From: Actinokineospora spheciospongiae
Lineage (GTDB): Bacteria; Actinomycetota; Actinomycetes; Mycobacteriales; Pseudonocardiaceae
Length of the DNA stretch: 64,000 nucleotides
Assembly: GCF_000564855.1 (NCBI RefSeq)
Contig: NZ_AYXG01000043.1
Span: 62,001 to 126,000 of the forward strand
Reading direction: 5' to 3'
The translations under genes and the position numbers were made by a program. The notes beneath the pieces are model-generated. The model searched no databases. It saw nothing but the letters and a program-made list of their open reading frames with translations, and was not told the origin of the DNA. This document shows, one piece after another, positions 50,506 through 60,339 of the stretch (its first letter is position 1; each line of letters begins with the position of its first letter).

Positions 50506-50554
50506 ACCCTGTGGCCGTACCTGGCCACTCCCGATGGAAACAGGAAGCACGGAA

Positions 50555-50986
50555 ATGCCACCCAAGAAGAAGAAGCTCGCAGCGATCATCAAGCTGCAGA
50601 TCAAGGCGGGCCTGGCCAACCCGGCCCCGCCGGTCGGCCCCGCGCTGGGCCAGCACGGCGTCAACATCATGGAGTTCTGCAAGGCCTACAACGCCGCGAC
50701 CGAGTCGCAGCGCGGGCAGGTCGTGCCGGTCGAGATCTCCGTGTTCGAGGACCGCTCGTTCGACTTCAAGCTCAAGACCCCGCCCGCGGCGAAGCTGCTG
50801 CTCAAGGCCGCCGGGGTGGAGAAGGGCTCGCCGGAGCCGCACACCAAGAAGGTCGCCAAGGTGACCTGGGACCAGGTGCGCGAGATCGCCGAGACCAAGA
50901 AGGCCGACCTGAACGCGGTCGACATCGACCAGGCCGCCAAGATCATCGCGGGCACCGCCCGCTCGATGGGCATCACGGTCGAGTAG
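50555..50986 (+). CDS. rplK: 50S ribosomal protein L11
   Basis: A 143-aa L11, part of the GTPase-associated centre. The N-terminal [41 protein letters not shown] block, with the proline-rich hinge that thiostrepton contacts, and the RNA-binding C-terminal domain are normal. ATG 50555 has GGAAGCACGGAA upstream; a seven-residue longer frame is not native. Confidence 0.97.
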   Translation: MPPKKKKLAAIIKLQIKAGLANPAPPVGPALGQHGVNIMEFCKAYNAATESQRGQVVPVEISVFEDRSFDFKLKTPPAAKLLLKAAGVEKGSPEPHTKKVAKVTWDQVREIAETKKADLNAVDIDQAAKIIAGTARSMGITVE

Positions 50987-51107
50987 GACCAGCTCCACCA
51001 GCACCGACGTGGGAGGGCCGAGCGCGGCTCGCACCACAACTGATCAGCGGACGCCGGTTCGCCTTCCTGACCGGAACCGCACTCCAGGACTTACCAGAGG
51101 AACAGCA

Positions 51108-51827
51108 ATGGCAAAGCGCAGCAAGGCATACCGTCAGGCGGCGGAGCTGATCGACCGCGAGCGGCTCTACAGCCCGCTCGAGGCGGCCAACCTCGCCAAG
51201 GACACCTCCAAGGTGAAGCTGGACGCGACCGTCGAGGTCGCCATCCGGCTCGGCGTGGACCCCCGCAAGGCCGACCAGATGGTCCGCGGCACGGTCAACC
51301 TGCCGCACGGCACCGGCAAGACCGCCCGCGTCATCGTCTTCGCCACCGGCGACAAGGCCGCCGAGGCCGAGGCCGCCGGTGCCGACGCCGTGGGCGCCGA
51401 GGACCTGATCGAGCGGATTCAGGGCGGCTGGCTCGACTTCGACGCCGCGATCGCCACCCCGGACCAGATGGCCAAGGTCGGCCGGATCGCCCGCATCCTG
51501 GGCCCGCGCGGCCTGATGCCGAACCCGAAGACCGGCACCGTCACCCCGGACGTGACCAAGGCCGTCAACGAGATCAAGGGCGGCAAGATCAACTTCCGGG
51601 TGGACAAGCAGGCCAACCTGCACCTGGTCATCGGCAAGGTCTCCTTCGACAAGGAGAAGCTGGTCGAGAACTACGCCGCCGCGCTGGACGAGGTCCTGCG
51701 GGCCAAGCCGTCGGCCGCGAAGGGCCGCTTCCTGAAGAAGATCACCTTCTCCACCACGATGGGCCCCGGCATCCCGGTCGACCCGTCGCGCACCCGCAAC
51801 CTGCTGGAGGACGAGGCGGCTGTCTGA
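51108..51827 (+). CDS. rplA: 50S ribosomal protein L1
   Basis: A 239-aa L1, of the stalk that moves E-site tRNA and a translational repressor of its own operon in many bacteria. [18 protein letters not shown] and the two-domain layout are standard. ATG 51108 has AGAGGAACA about 6 nt upstream. The 121-nt gap after rplK may hold an L1-binding site, not resolved here. Confidence 0.97.
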   Translation: MAKRSKAYRQAAELIDRERLYSPLEAANLAKDTSKVKLDATVEVAIRLGVDPRKADQMVRGTVNLPHGTGKTARVIVFATGDKAAEAEAAGADAVGAEDLIERIQGGWLDFDAAIATPDQMAKVGRIARILGPRGLMPNPKTGTVTPDVTKAVNEIKGGKINFRVDKQANLHLVIGKVSFDKEKLVENYAAALDEVLRAKPSAAKGRFLKKITFSTTMGPGIPVDPSRTRNLLEDEAAV

Positions 51828-51839
51828 GCCTCCCCTCCC

Positions 51840-51885
51840 GACGAACGAGGGCGGTCCCGCTTCGGCGGGGCCGCCCTCGTCCGTC
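51840..51885. terminator. bidirectional terminator after rplA
   Basis: A stem of about 21 bp (one A-C mismatch, one G-U) capped by a TTCG tetraloop, between the rplA stop and the stop of the convergent membrane-protein gene. Confidence 0.88.
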
Positions 51886-51898
51886 GTCGGGCCCCGTC

Positions 51899-52678
51899 TC
51901 AGCAGGTCTCGCGCTCGTGCCGGGAGATGGTCCACTGGTCGCCGCGCGAACCCCCGATGACCTTGATCGTGAAGCGGCCGAGGCGGGGACCCGCGCTGAC
52001 CTCCAGGTCGCAGGAGCTGACCACCACCGTCCCGTCCGGACCCGGGGCGAGGCTGACGCCGGTGGGGAAGTACACCTCGGCGTAGTCGTTCTTGCCGGTC
52101 ACCTCCGCGTGCAGCCGCCGCACCGCGGTGGCGCAGTCGGGGGCGTTGAAGTGGTTCGCGAACGACCGCTCCACCGCCTCGGTCTCGAACCGGGTGCAGG
52201 CGTCGGGGAGGGTCTCCTGGGCGACGTTGTCGTAGAAGGCGCGGATGGCCTCCTTCGGGTCGGTGGCGAACAGGACCGTGCGCTCGGTCTTGAAGCCACC
52301 GGTCACCGAGGCCGGGAGGCTCTCGTCCGGGTTGCCGAAGTACTTCTCGTAGGCCCAGTTCGCCGCCAGGACCACCACCAGGAGGAAAGCCAGCCTGCGC
52401 AGCCACTTGGACAGCAGCAGCCTCTTCCACACCGGCCTGCCCCGGCGGCGCGGCCTGTCCGGTTCGGGGGCCTCGCCGAACCGCGAGGAGTCCCGGAACT
52501 CCTGGAAGCGCTGGAACTCCTGGAACTGCCGCCAGCGCTCGGCTTCCTCCGCGCTCAGGGGCTGGGCGGGCGGGGTCGCGCCCGGCGTCGCCGGGGGCGG
52601 CGCCTGCGGGCGCACGGCGGGCGGCCTCGACTCGGGGTCGCCGGGTCCTGACTGCTGGTTGTCGGCCACGTCGACCAT
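51899..52678 (-). CDS. single-span membrane protein of unknown function
   Basis: A 259-aa protein. Residues 1-75 are Pro/Gln/Glu-rich and end in a short repeat-like [13 protein letters not shown]; a basic patch precedes one membrane helix (about 100-118, [14 protein letters not shown]). The rest is extracytoplasmic, with four Cys that could make two disulfides (CTRFE, DCATA, SCDLE, the C-terminal TC). ATG 52678 was chosen at the end of the intergenic space; a longer frame to 52927 would overlap the rplJ leader. No family recognised. It is divergent from rplJ. Confidence 0.65.
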   Translation of the reverse strand: MVDVADNQQSGPGDPESRPPAVRPQAPPPATPGATPPAQPLSAEEAERWRQFQEFQRFQEFRDSSRFGEAPEPDRPRRRGRPVWKRLLLSKWLRRLAFLLVVVLAANWAYEKYFGNPDESLPASVTGGFKTERTVLFATDPKEAIRAFYDNVAQETLPDACTRFETEAVERSFANHFNAPDCATAVRRLHAEVTGKNDYAEVYFPTGVSLAPGPDGTVVVSSCDLEVSAGPRLGRFTIKVIGGSRGDQWTISRHERETC

Positions 52679-52694
52679 TCTGCCGTGACCCGAT

Positions 52695-52724
52695 TTGGAG
52701 AGTCGACAGCCGGGCGCGTACTCT
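52695..52724 (+). promoter_or_regulatory. promoter of rplJL
   Basis: TTGGAG (52695-52700) and TACTCT (52719-52724) are 18 nt apart. It starts only 17 bp from the divergent gene's ATG. Transcription near 52731 would give a leader of about 210 nt. Confidence 0.6.
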
Positions 52725-52730
52725 TCGGGG

Positions 52731-52930
52731 AGTTCTACCGAAGACCGCTGGTTTCCCGCGCTGCCCGCCAGGGCCGCGCAGGACGAAGGCCCCGGATGTG
52801 GGCGGCCCGCGCAGGGGGAACGAGGAAGACGCAGCGCCCCGCGCGCTGCCACGCCCCGTGCCGCTCCCGCGCCGGGGCGTTCGTGCGTTCCAGGGCCCTC
52901 GTGATGCCGGCGCAACCCCATGCACACGAG
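52731..52930 (+). ncRNA. L10-type ribosomal-protein leader of rplJL
   Basis: The long untranslated leader contains CCGAAGACCGCTGGT (52738-52752), which resembles the conserved core of the L10 leader motif that binds L10-(L12)4 through a kink-turn, and several long GC-rich helices (around 52778-52890). Autogenous control of rplJ-rplL is the known role of this family. The exact fold and limits were not computed. Confidence 0.6.
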
Positions 52931-52942
52931 AGGAGGCGTCCC

Positions 52943-53500
52943 ATGGCGAAGCCTGACAAGGTCAACGCCGTCGCCGAGATCGCGGACAAGTTCCGCACCA
53001 GCTCGGCTGCCGTCGTGACCGAGTACAGCGGCCTCACCGTGGCGCAGCTGACCACGCTGCGGCGCGCCCTCGGCTCCGGCTCGTCCTACCGCGTCGCCAA
53101 GAACACCCTGGTGAAGCGGGCGGCCGAGGACGCGGGCGTGGAGGGCCTCGAGTCCCTCTTCGTCGGTCCGACCGCCATCGCGTTCGTCACCGGTGAGCCG
53201 GTCGACGCGGCCAAGGCCATTCGCGACTTCGCGAAGGACAACAAGGGCCTGGTCGTCAAGGGCGGCTACATGGACGGCCGCGCGCTGTCCGTGGACGAGG
53301 TCACCCGGATCGCCGACCTGGACAGCCGCGAGGTCCTCCTCGCCAAGCTGGCCGGTGCGATGAAGGGCAACCTGTCCAAGGCAGCGGGCCTGTTCCAGGC
53401 CCCCGCCTCGCAGGTCGCGCGCCTCGCGGCCGCCCTGCAGGAGAAGAAGGCGGCGGGCGAGCCCGCCGCCGAGGCTGCCGAAGCCCCAGCCGAGAGCTGA
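52943..53500 (+). CDS. rplJ: 50S ribosomal protein L10
   Basis: A 185-aa L10, the base of the L7/L12 stalk and the repressor of its own operon. N-terminal [39 protein letters not shown] and KNTLVKRA are standard; the Ala/Glu-rich C-terminus is where L12 dimers bind. ATG 52943 has GAGAGGAGG upstream. Confidence 0.97.
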   Translation: MAKPDKVNAVAEIADKFRTSSAAVVTEYSGLTVAQLTTLRRALGSGSSYRVAKNTLVKRAAEDAGVEGLESLFVGPTAIAFVTGEPVDAAKAIRDFAKDNKGLVVKGGYMDGRALSVDEVTRIADLDSREVLLAKLAGAMKGNLSKAAGLFQAPASQVARLAAALQEKKAAGEPAAEAAEAPAES

Positions 53501-53563
53501 TCACCCACCCGGTAAGTACATCGCGCCCGTTCGACCGGGTGTGTTAGTGAAAGGAACGCCACC

Positions 53564-53950
53564 ATGGCGAAGCTCAGCACCGACGAGCTGCTCGACGTCT
53601 TCAAGGAGATGACCCTCCTGGAGCTGTCGTCCTTCGTGAAGCAGTTCGAGGAGACCTTCGAGGTCACCGCCGCCGCCCCCGTCGCCGTGGCCGCCGCCGC
53701 GCCGGGTGCCGCCCCGGCCGAGGCCGCCGAGGAGCAGGACGAGTTCGACGTCATCATCGAGGCCGCCGGTGACAAGAAGATCCAGGTCATCAAGGTCGTC
53801 CGCGAGGTCGTCTCGGGCCTGGGCCTGAAGGAGGCCAAGGAGCTGGTCGAGGCCGCTCCGAAGGCCCTCCTGGAGAAGGTCAACAAGGAGGCCGCCGAGG
53901 CCGCCAAGGAGAAGCTCGAGGCCGCTGGCGCCAAGGTCTCCGTCAAGTAG
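53564..53950 (+). CDS. rplL: 50S ribosomal protein L7/L12
   Basis: A 128-aa L12 with the N-terminal dimerisation region, an Ala-rich hinge ([20 protein letters not shown]) and the C-terminal factor-binding domain [40 protein letters not shown] 53564 has GAAAGGAA upstream. A strong terminator follows. Confidence 0.97.
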   Translation: MAKLSTDELLDVFKEMTLLELSSFVKQFEETFEVTAAAPVAVAAAAPGAAPAEAAEEQDEFDVIIEAAGDKKIQVIKVVREVVSGLGLKEAKELVEAAPKALLEKVNKEAAEAAKEKLEAAGAKVSVK

Positions 53951-53967
53951 TCCAGCGCAGCAGCCCG

Positions 53968-54001
53968 AAGGGCCCGGCACCGTCAGGTGCCGGGCCTTTT
54001 T
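53968..54001. terminator. terminator after rplL
   Basis: A 14-bp stem (one G-U) with a GTCA loop ends in a run of five T. One of the few classical terminators of the window, closing the rplJL operon before the mce operon. Confidence 0.93.
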
Positions 54002-54161
54002 GCGTTCCGGCACAACCTCCGCGAGCGGGACAAGGGCCATCCGAGTACTTTTCCGACTCGGCGGTAACTCCCGCAGTAACCAGGATGGTCCGCCGTCGTT
54101 GCATCCACTGACGCGGTTCGGCGGGCGGCCGGGCGGCGGAGCACAGGTTCGGGGAGGTCCG
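54002..54161. promoter_or_regulatory. upstream region of the mce operon
   Basis: The 160-nt region after the rplL terminator must contain the promoter of the mce operon. A short inverted repeat CCGAGT-N9-ACTCGG lies at 54041-54061. No regulator gene is next to the operon, and no promoter could be fixed. Confidence 0.35.
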
Positions 54162-55298
54162 ATGAGCGCCGAGGTGGTCATCGAGGGTCTGACGAAGTCC
54201 TTCGGCAAGCAGGCCATCTGGCGGGACGTGTCGCTGACGCTGCCCCCCGGTGAGGTGTCGGTGATGCTCGGCCCGTCGGGCACCGGCAAGTCGGTGTTCC
54301 TCAAGTCGATGATCGGCCTGCTCAAGCCGGACCGGGGGAGCTGCGTGATCAACGGCGTGGACATCGTCACGTGCAGCGAGGCGAAGCTCTACGAGACGCG
54401 CAAGCTCTTCGGCGTCCTGTTCCAGGACGGCGCGCTGTTCGGGTCGATGAACCTCTACGACAACGTCGCCTTCCCGCTGCGCGAGCACACCAAGAAGTCC
54501 GAGTCCGAGATCAAGCGGATCGTGCTGGAGAAGCTGGACCTCACCGGTCTGCAGGGCGCGGAGGGCAAGCTCCCCGGGGAGATCTCCGGCGGCATGCGCA
54601 AGCGCGCGGGCCTGGCCAGGGCGCTGGTGCTCGACCCCGAGATCATCCTGTGCGACGAGCCGGACTCCGGGCTCGACCCGGTCCGCACCGCCTACCTGAG
54701 CCAGCTCCTCATCGACCTCAACGCCCAGATCGACGCGACGATCCTGATCGTCACCCACAACATCAACCTGGCCCGCACGGTGCCGGACAACCTGGGGATG
54801 CTCTTCCGCAAGGAACTGGTCATGTTCGGCCCGCGCGAGGTGCTGCTGACCAGCGACGAACCGGTGGTCGAGCAGTTCCTCAACGGCCGCAGGCTCGGGC
54901 CGATCGGCATGTCCGAGGAGAAGGACGCCGCGCAGATGGCCCGCGAGCAGGCGCACGTGGAGGCCGGGCACGCCGACGGCACCGCGGGCGAGGACATGCG
55001 CGGCGTGGTCCCGCAGCTCGTGCCCACCCCCGGGCTGCCGCCGCGGCAGGGCGAGCGCCGCCGCAAGGACCGGGTCATGAAGATCCTGCACACCCTGCCG
55101 CCGGTGGCCCAGCAGGGCATCATCGCCTCGCTGACCGACGACGAGCGGCGCCACTACGGCGTCGGCGGCGCCCGCACCGGTTTCGCCCAGCCGGTCGCGC
55201 AGCCGTCGCCGCGGCCGCGGCCCCAGCCGGGTCCGCACGACACCCAGGAGATCGCCCGGGTGCCCGAGCCGGGGTGGCCGGGGGGCGGGCGCCCGTGA
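54162..55298 (+). CDS. mceG: Mce transporter ATPase MceG (Mkl)
   Basis: The ATPase of the Mce lipid importer. The 378-aa protein has Walker A G37-PSGTGK43-S44, Q-loop in FQDGALF, signature SGGMRKR, Walker B IILCDEPDSGLDP and the H-loop in VTHN. The C-terminal about 130 residues extend the ABC domain and end in a Pro/Arg-rich tail, the MceG form. ATG 54162 has GGGGAGG upstream. Mycobacterial mceG stands alone near rplL; here it leads straight into yrbEA with a 4-nt overlap. Confidence 0.92.
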   Translation: MSAEVVIEGLTKSFGKQAIWRDVSLTLPPGEVSVMLGPSGTGKSVFLKSMIGLLKPDRGSCVINGVDIVTCSEAKLYETRKLFGVLFQDGALFGSMNLYDNVAFPLREHTKKSESEIKRIVLEKLDLTGLQGAEGKLPGEISGGMRKRAGLARALVLDPEIILCDEPDSGLDPVRTAYLSQLLIDLNAQIDATILIVTHNINLARTVPDNLGMLFRKELVMFGPREVLLTSDEPVVEQFLNGRRLGPIGMSEEKDAAQMAREQAHVEAGHADGTAGEDMRGVVPQLVPTPGLPPRQGERRRKDRVMKILHTLPPVAQQGIIASLTDDERRHYGVGGARTGFAQPVAQPSPRPRPQPGPHDTQEIARVPEPGWPGGGRP

Positions 55299-56089
55299 CC
55301 ACCGGGGCCGCCCGCGGCGACTTCCCCGGCGCCGGGGCGCTGCGCGAGACGGGCAAGCTGTGCGCGCTGGGCATCGACGTCGTGGTGAACACGTTCCGGC
55401 GGCCGTTCCAGGCCCGCGAGTTCATCCAGCAGTGCTGGTTCATCGCCAGCGTCACGATCCTGCCGACCGCGCTGGTCGCCATCCCGTTCGGCGCGATCAT
55501 CGCGTTGCAGCTCGGCACGCTGATCGTGCAGCTCGGCGCGCAGTCGTTCACCGGCGCGGCGAGCGTGCTGGCGATCATCCAGCAGGCGGCGCCGCTGGTG
55601 ACCGCGCTGCTGGTGGCGGGCGCGGGCGGGTCGGCGATCTGCGCCGACATCGGCTCGCGCACCATCCGCGAGGAGATCGACGCGATGGAGGTGCTTGGCG
55701 TCTCCGCCGTGCAGCGCCTGGTCGTGCCCAGGGTGCTCGCCGCGATGCTGGTGGCCGTCCTGCTCAACGGGCTGGTCAGCGTGGTCGGGGTGATGGGCGG
55801 CTACTTCTTCAACGTGGTGCTCCAGGGCGGCACGCCGGGCGCGTACCTGGCCAGCTTCTCCGCCCTGGCCCAGCTCTCGGACCTGTGGATCAGCGAGCTG
55901 AAGGCGCTGATCTTCGGGTTCATCGCCGGGGTCGTGGCCGCCCACCGGGGGCTCAACCCCAAGGGCGGCCCGAAGGGGGTGGGTGACGCGGTGAACCAGT
56001 CCGTGGTCATCACGTTCCTCCTGCTGTTCTTCGTCAACTTCGTGCTGACGGCGGTGTACCTCCAGGTCGTCCCGGCGAAGGGGAGCTGA
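55295..56089 (+). CDS. yrbEA: Mce transporter permease YrbE/MlaE family (A)
   Basis: A 264-aa MlaE-type permease with about five to six membrane helices and the coupling block TREEIDAMEV-like IREEIDAMEVLGVSAVQRLVVPRVLA that contacts the ATPase. GTG 55295 overlaps the mceG stop (GTGA); the longer frame to 54371 is mceG shadow. Partner of yrbEB. Confidence 0.92.
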   Translation: MTTGAARGDFPGAGALRETGKLCALGIDVVVNTFRRPFQAREFIQQCWFIASVTILPTALVAIPFGAIIALQLGTLIVQLGAQSFTGAASVLAIIQQAAPLVTALLVAGAGGSAICADIGSRTIREEIDAMEVLGVSAVQRLVVPRVLAAMLVAVLLNGLVSVVGVMGGYFFNVVLQGGTPGAYLASFSALAQLSDLWISELKALIFGFIAGVVAAHRGLNPKGGPKGVGDAVNQSVVITFLLLFFVNFVLTAVYLQVVPAKGS

Positions 56090-56091
56090 GC

Positions 56092-56943
56092 ATGGCTTCG
56101 GCAGCCGATTCCGCGAAGCGGATCGCCAAGCGGGGCTACGACCGCCCGATGGGGGTCCTCGACGAGCTGGGCGACCAGCTCTCGTTCTACCTGCGCGCGC
56201 TGGCCTGGATACCGCGGGCGCTGCGCCGCTACACCAAGGAGACGATGCGGCTGCTGGCCGAGGTCAGCTTCGGCTCCGGCGCGCTGGCGGTCATCGGCGG
56301 CACCGTCGGGGTGATGGTGGGGCTGACCGTGTTCACCGGGGTGGTCGTCGGGTTGCAGGGCTACGCCGCGCTGGACCAGATCGGCACCGCCGCGTTCTCC
56401 GGCTTCGCCTCCGCCTACATCAACACCCGGGAGATCGCGCCGCTGGTCGCCGGGCTGGCGCTGTCGGCGACGGTGGGGTCCGGGTTCACCGCGCAGCTCG
56501 GCGCGATGCGGATCTCCGAGGAGATCGACGCGTTGGAGGTCATGGCGGTCCCGAGCCTGCCGTTCCTGGTGACCACCCGGATCATCGCCGGGTTCATCGC
56601 GGTCATCCCGCTCTACATCATCGGCCTGCTGACGTCGTACCTGGCGTCGAGGTCGATCACCGTCTACTTCTACGGGCAGTCGGCCGGGACCTACGACCAC
56701 TACTTCAACCTCTTCCTGCCGCCGGAGGACGTGTTCTACTCGTTCGGCAAGGTGTTGATCTTCGCGATCATCATCATCCTGTCGCACTGCTACTACGGCT
56801 ACAACGCCAGTGGCGGCCCGGCGGGCGTCGGGATCGCCGTGGGGCGGGCGGTGCGGACCACGATCGTCACCGTCGCCATCGTCAACTTCTTCATCGGCTT
56901 CGCCATCTGGGGCACCACGACGACGGTGAGGATCGCCGGATGA
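56092..56943 (+). CDS. yrbEB: Mce transporter permease YrbE/MlaE family (B)
   Basis: A 283-aa MlaE-type permease with the coupling block ISEEIDALEVMAVPSLPFLVTTR. It forms the heteromeric channel with YrbEA. It begins 2 nt after yrbEA and overlaps mceA by 4 nt. Confidence 0.92.
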   Translation: MASAADSAKRIAKRGYDRPMGVLDELGDQLSFYLRALAWIPRALRRYTKETMRLLAEVSFGSGALAVIGGTVGVMVGLTVFTGVVVGLQGYAALDQIGTAAFSGFASAYINTREIAPLVAGLALSATVGSGFTAQLGAMRISEEIDALEVMAVPSLPFLVTTRIIAGFIAVIPLYIIGLLTSYLASRSITVYFYGQSAGTYDHYFNLFLPPEDVFYSFGKVLIFAIIIILSHCYYGYNASGGPAGVGIAVGRAVRTTIVTVAIVNFFIGFAIWGTTTTVRIAG

Positions 56944-58307
56944 GTCAGCAGAGCACGAGCCGGGGTGGGTTGGGCAAGCTCATCAAGCGGAGGTTGTCCG
57001 GGCTGGCGTTCATCCTGATCGTCGCCGGGCTCGTCGCGCTGAGCATCGCCATGTACAACAAGGCGTTCACCCCGGTCGCCTCGGTCACGCTGACCACCGA
57101 CAAGGTCGGCAACCAGCTCGCGGTGCACTCCGACGTGAAGGTGCGCGGGCTGGTCGTCGGCGAGGTCCGCGGCATCACCCCGACCCGCGACGGCGCCGAG
57201 CTGGACCTGGCGCTGGACCCGGACAAGATCGACGTCATCCCGGCCGACGTCTCCGCCCGGTTCCTGCCCAAGACGCTGTTCGGCGAGCGCTACGTCTCCC
57301 TGCAGATCCCCGACGGCGCCTCCGCCGCCCGGCTGCGCGGCGGCGACCGCATCCGGCAGGACACCTCCACCGCGGCCGTCGAACTGGAGCAGGCGTTCGA
57401 GAGCCTGCTCCCGGTGTTGCAGGCGGTGCAGCCGCAGAAGCTCTCCAGTACCCTCACCGCCATCTCCACCGCCCTCGCGGGCCGCGGCGACGCCCTCGGG
57501 CAGACCCTGTCCGACCTGGGTTCGCTGGTCGGCGAGCTGAACCCGCACCTGCCGCGGCTGCGCGAGGACCTGGTCCAGTTGGCCACCGTCTCCGACACCT
57601 ACAGCGACGCCGCGCCGGACCTGGTGCAGGCGCTCACCGACCTGACCGTCACCTCGCGGACCGTCGCCGAGCAGCGCGCGAACCTCGACAGCCTGTTCGC
57701 CACGACCACCACCGCCGCGCGGGACCTGGAGTCGTTCCTGCGGATCAACCGGGACAACCTGATCCGCCTCGCCGACAGCTCGCGGCCCACCCTGGACGCG
57801 CTGGCCCGGTACTCCCCGGAGTACCCGTGCCTGCTGGGGATGATGGCCGACAACGTCGACACGCTGGACAAGGTGTTCGGCAAGGGCACCGACCGGCCCG
57901 GCCTGCACGCCACCATCGAGGTCACGGTCAACCGCGGCAAGTACGAGCCCGGCAAGGACACGCCCGCCTACGAAGACGACCGCGGCCCGCGCTGCTACGA
58001 CTTCACCCAGTTCCCCACGCCGTTCCCGCAGAACCCGCCGGACGGCCAGATCCAGGACGGCACCTCGCCCAAGCCCGTCGCCCGCTCGCAGCAGGACGGG
58101 GTCAACCCGCCCGCCAACCTCGGCGGCACCACCCCGCAGTCCGCCCCGGCCGACGGCGACCTCGGCCTGGCGAACTCGCCGGGGGAGGCGGACTTCCTGG
58201 CCCAGTTGCTCGCCCCCGACCTGGGGGTGGCGCCCGAACAGGTGCCGAGCTGGAGCGCGCTGCTGCTCGGCCCCGCCTACCGCGGCACGGAGGTGAGCTT
58301 CAAGTGA
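56940..58307 (+). CDS. mceA: MCE-family protein MceA
   Basis: A 455-aa MCE-domain protein. One N-terminal membrane helix (about 20-37) is followed by the MCE beta-barrel domain (VTLTTDKVGNQLAVHSDVKVRGLVVGEVRGITP...) and a long helical tail that in known complexes builds a tunnel across the envelope for lipids. The C-terminal about 130 residues are Pro/Gly-rich. ATG 56940 overlaps yrbEB. Confidence 0.92.
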   Translation: MSQQSTSRGGLGKLIKRRLSGLAFILIVAGLVALSIAMYNKAFTPVASVTLTTDKVGNQLAVHSDVKVRGLVVGEVRGITPTRDGAELDLALDPDKIDVIPADVSARFLPKTLFGERYVSLQIPDGASAARLRGGDRIRQDTSTAAVELEQAFESLLPVLQAVQPQKLSSTLTAISTALAGRGDALGQTLSDLGSLVGELNPHLPRLREDLVQLATVSDTYSDAAPDLVQALTDLTVTSRTVAEQRANLDSLFATTTTAARDLESFLRINRDNLIRLADSSRPTLDALARYSPEYPCLLGMMADNVDTLDKVFGKGTDRPGLHATIEVTVNRGKYEPGKDTPAYEDDRGPRCYDFTQFPTPFPQNPPDGQIQDGTSPKPVARSQQDGVNPPANLGGTTPQSAPADGDLGLANSPGEADFLAQLLAPDLGVAPEQVPSWSALLLGPAYRGTEVSFK

Positions 58308-59341
58308 GGGGCCTCGTCGCACCGCTGGTCAAGCTGGCGGTCTTCATGGTCGTCACGGTGGCCGCCACCGGCGTGCTCGCGGTGAGCATCGCCAACATCG
58401 ACCTGTCCGACACCACCACCTACACCGCCCGCTTCACCGACGCGACGCAACTGCTGCCCGGTGACGACGTCCGGATCTCCGGGGTGCGGGTCGGGCAGGT
58501 GGAGGAGGTCGCCATCGCCGACCGCAAGCAGGCGGAGGTCAGGTTCTCGGTGACCGCCGGGCGCAGGCTGCCCGCCTCGGTCACCGCGCAGATCAAGTTC
58601 CGCAACCTGGTCGGGCAGCGCTACGTCGCGCTCGGGCAGGGCGCGGGCGGCGACCCGAACGCCGTGCTCGACCCGGACGGGGTGATCCCGCTGGAGCGCA
58701 CCCGGCCCGCGCTGGACCTGACCCAGTTGTTCAACGGCTTCAAGCCGCTGTTCCAGGCGCTGTCCCCGGACGACGTCAACAAGCTGTCCTACGAGGTCAT
58801 CCAGGTCCTGCAGGGCGAGGGCGGCACGGTGGAGAACCTGCTGGCGCACACGGCGACGCTGACCACCACCCTCGCCGACAAGGACCGGGTGATCGGCGAG
58901 GTGATCACCAACCTGAACGGGGTGCTCGGCGCGATCAACTCCCGCGGCGACCAGCTCGGGCAGCTCGTCGGGCAGGTGCAGCAGTTGGTGAGCGGCCTGG
59001 CCGGGGACCGCGAGCCGATAGGCGAGGCCATCGACGCCCTCGGCGGCCTGGCCACGACCACCTCCGGCCTGCTCACCGAGGCCCGCGAACCGCTCAGGCA
59101 GGACATCGCCGCGCTGGGCGGGCTGGTGGACAACCTCAACGCCGACGAGTCCACCGTGGAGCGGTTCATCCAGTTCCTGCCGCAGAAGACCGAGACGCTG
59201 GCCCGGACGGTCAGCTACGGGTCCTGGCTGAACTTCTTCCTCTGCTCGGCCTCCGGTCAGATCGGTGTCCCCGGCCTGATCACCACGCCCATCGACATCC
59301 CGGTGCTGCCCGCGAACCAGCCGAGGTGCACGACGCCATGA
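58304..59341 (+). CDS. mceB: MCE-family protein MceB
   Basis: A 345-aa MCE protein with an N-terminal membrane helix (about 8-26), an MCE domain (YTARFTDATQLLPGDDVRISGVRVGQVEEV) and a helical tail; ends with a Cys in QPRCTTP. GTG 58304 overlaps the mceA stop; stop overlaps mceC. Confidence 0.92.
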   Translation: MRGLVAPLVKLAVFMVVTVAATGVLAVSIANIDLSDTTTYTARFTDATQLLPGDDVRISGVRVGQVEEVAIADRKQAEVRFSVTAGRRLPASVTAQIKFRNLVGQRYVALGQGAGGDPNAVLDPDGVIPLERTRPALDLTQLFNGFKPLFQALSPDDVNKLSYEVIQVLQGEGGTVENLLAHTATLTTTLADKDRVIGEVITNLNGVLGAINSRGDQLGQLVGQVQQLVSGLAGDREPIGEAIDALGGLATTTSGLLTEAREPLRQDIAALGGLVDNLNADESTVERFIQFLPQKTETLARTVSYGSWLNFFLCSASGQIGVPGLITTPIDIPVLPANQPRCTTP

Positions 59342-60339
59342 GCCCGATGAAGCCCTTCCGCCAGCGCAACCCGATCCCGATCGGCCTGGTCAGCCTGCTG
59401 ACCATCGGCCTGGTCCTGACCGCGGCCATCTACTCCGACGACCTGCCGGTCATCGGCGGCGGCACCACCTACAGCGCCGAGTTCAGCGAGGCCTCCGGCC
59501 TGCAGGCCGACGACGAGGTCCGGGTCGCCGGGATCAAGGTCGGCCAGGTGTCCGACATCGACCTCGACCACGACCGGGTGGTGGTCAGCTTCAAGGTCAA
59601 GGACGCCTGGATCGGCGACCGCACCCGCGCCGACATCAGGATCAAGACGCTGCTGGGGCAGAAGTTCCTCTCCCTCGAACCCGACGGCACCGAGGTGCTC
59701 GACCCGGGCACCCGCATCCCGCGCGAGCGCACCACCGCCCCGTACGACGTGCTGGAGGCCTTCCGCGGGCTGGCCGAGACCACCAACGAGATCAACACCA
59801 CCCAGCTCGCGCAGAGCTTCGAGGTCATCACCGAGACCTTCGCCGACACCCCGGACGACGTGAAGGGCGCGCTGACCGGGTTGCAGGCGCTGTCGAAGAC
59901 GATCTCCTCGCGCGACCGGGAGCTGTCGGTGCTGCTCGGCAACACCCGGCAGTTCAGCCAGACCCTCGCCGACCGCGACGCCCAGGTGGTCAAGCTGATC
60001 ACCGACGGGAACCTGCTGCTCGACGAGGTCAACGCCCGCAAGAAGGCCATCGACGCGCTGCTCACCGGCACCCAGGCGCTGTCGCGGGAGCTGTCCGGGC
60101 TCGTCTCCGACAACCAGGCCCAGCTCGGCCCGGTGCTGACCGGCCTCGACCAGCTCACCGCCATGCTCCAGCGCAACCAGACCTCGCTGGCCGAGGGGAT
60201 CGAGAAGTTCGCCCCGTTCGCCAGGCAGTTCAACAACGTCCTGGGCAACGGCCGGTGGTTCGACGCCTACCTCTGCGGCCTGCTGCCGCCCTCGCTCGGC
60301 CCGATCAACAGCTCCGGCTGCCTGGGGGACCCGAAATGA
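59338..60339 (+). CDS. mceC: MCE-family protein MceC
   Basis: A 333-aa MCE protein with an N-terminal helix (about 13-30), the MCE domain (YSAEFSEASGLQADDEVRVAGIKVGQVSDI) and a coiled helical tail ending with a Cys-rich terminus (CGLLPPSLGPINSSGC). ATG 59338 overlaps mceB; stop overlaps mceD. A four-residue longer frame was rejected. Confidence 0.92.
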   Translation: MSPMKPFRQRNPIPIGLVSLLTIGLVLTAAIYSDDLPVIGGGTTYSAEFSEASGLQADDEVRVAGIKVGQVSDIDLDHDRVVVSFKVKDAWIGDRTRADIRIKTLLGQKFLSLEPDGTEVLDPGTRIPRERTTAPYDVLEAFRGLAETTNEINTTQLAQSFEVITETFADTPDDVKGALTGLQALSKTISSRDRELSVLLGNTRQFSQTLADRDAQVVKLITDGNLLLDEVNARKKAIDALLTGTQALSRELSGLVSDNQAQLGPVLTGLDQLTAMLQRNQTSLAEGIEKFAPFARQFNNVLGNGRWFDAYLCGLLPPSLGPINSSGCLGDPK

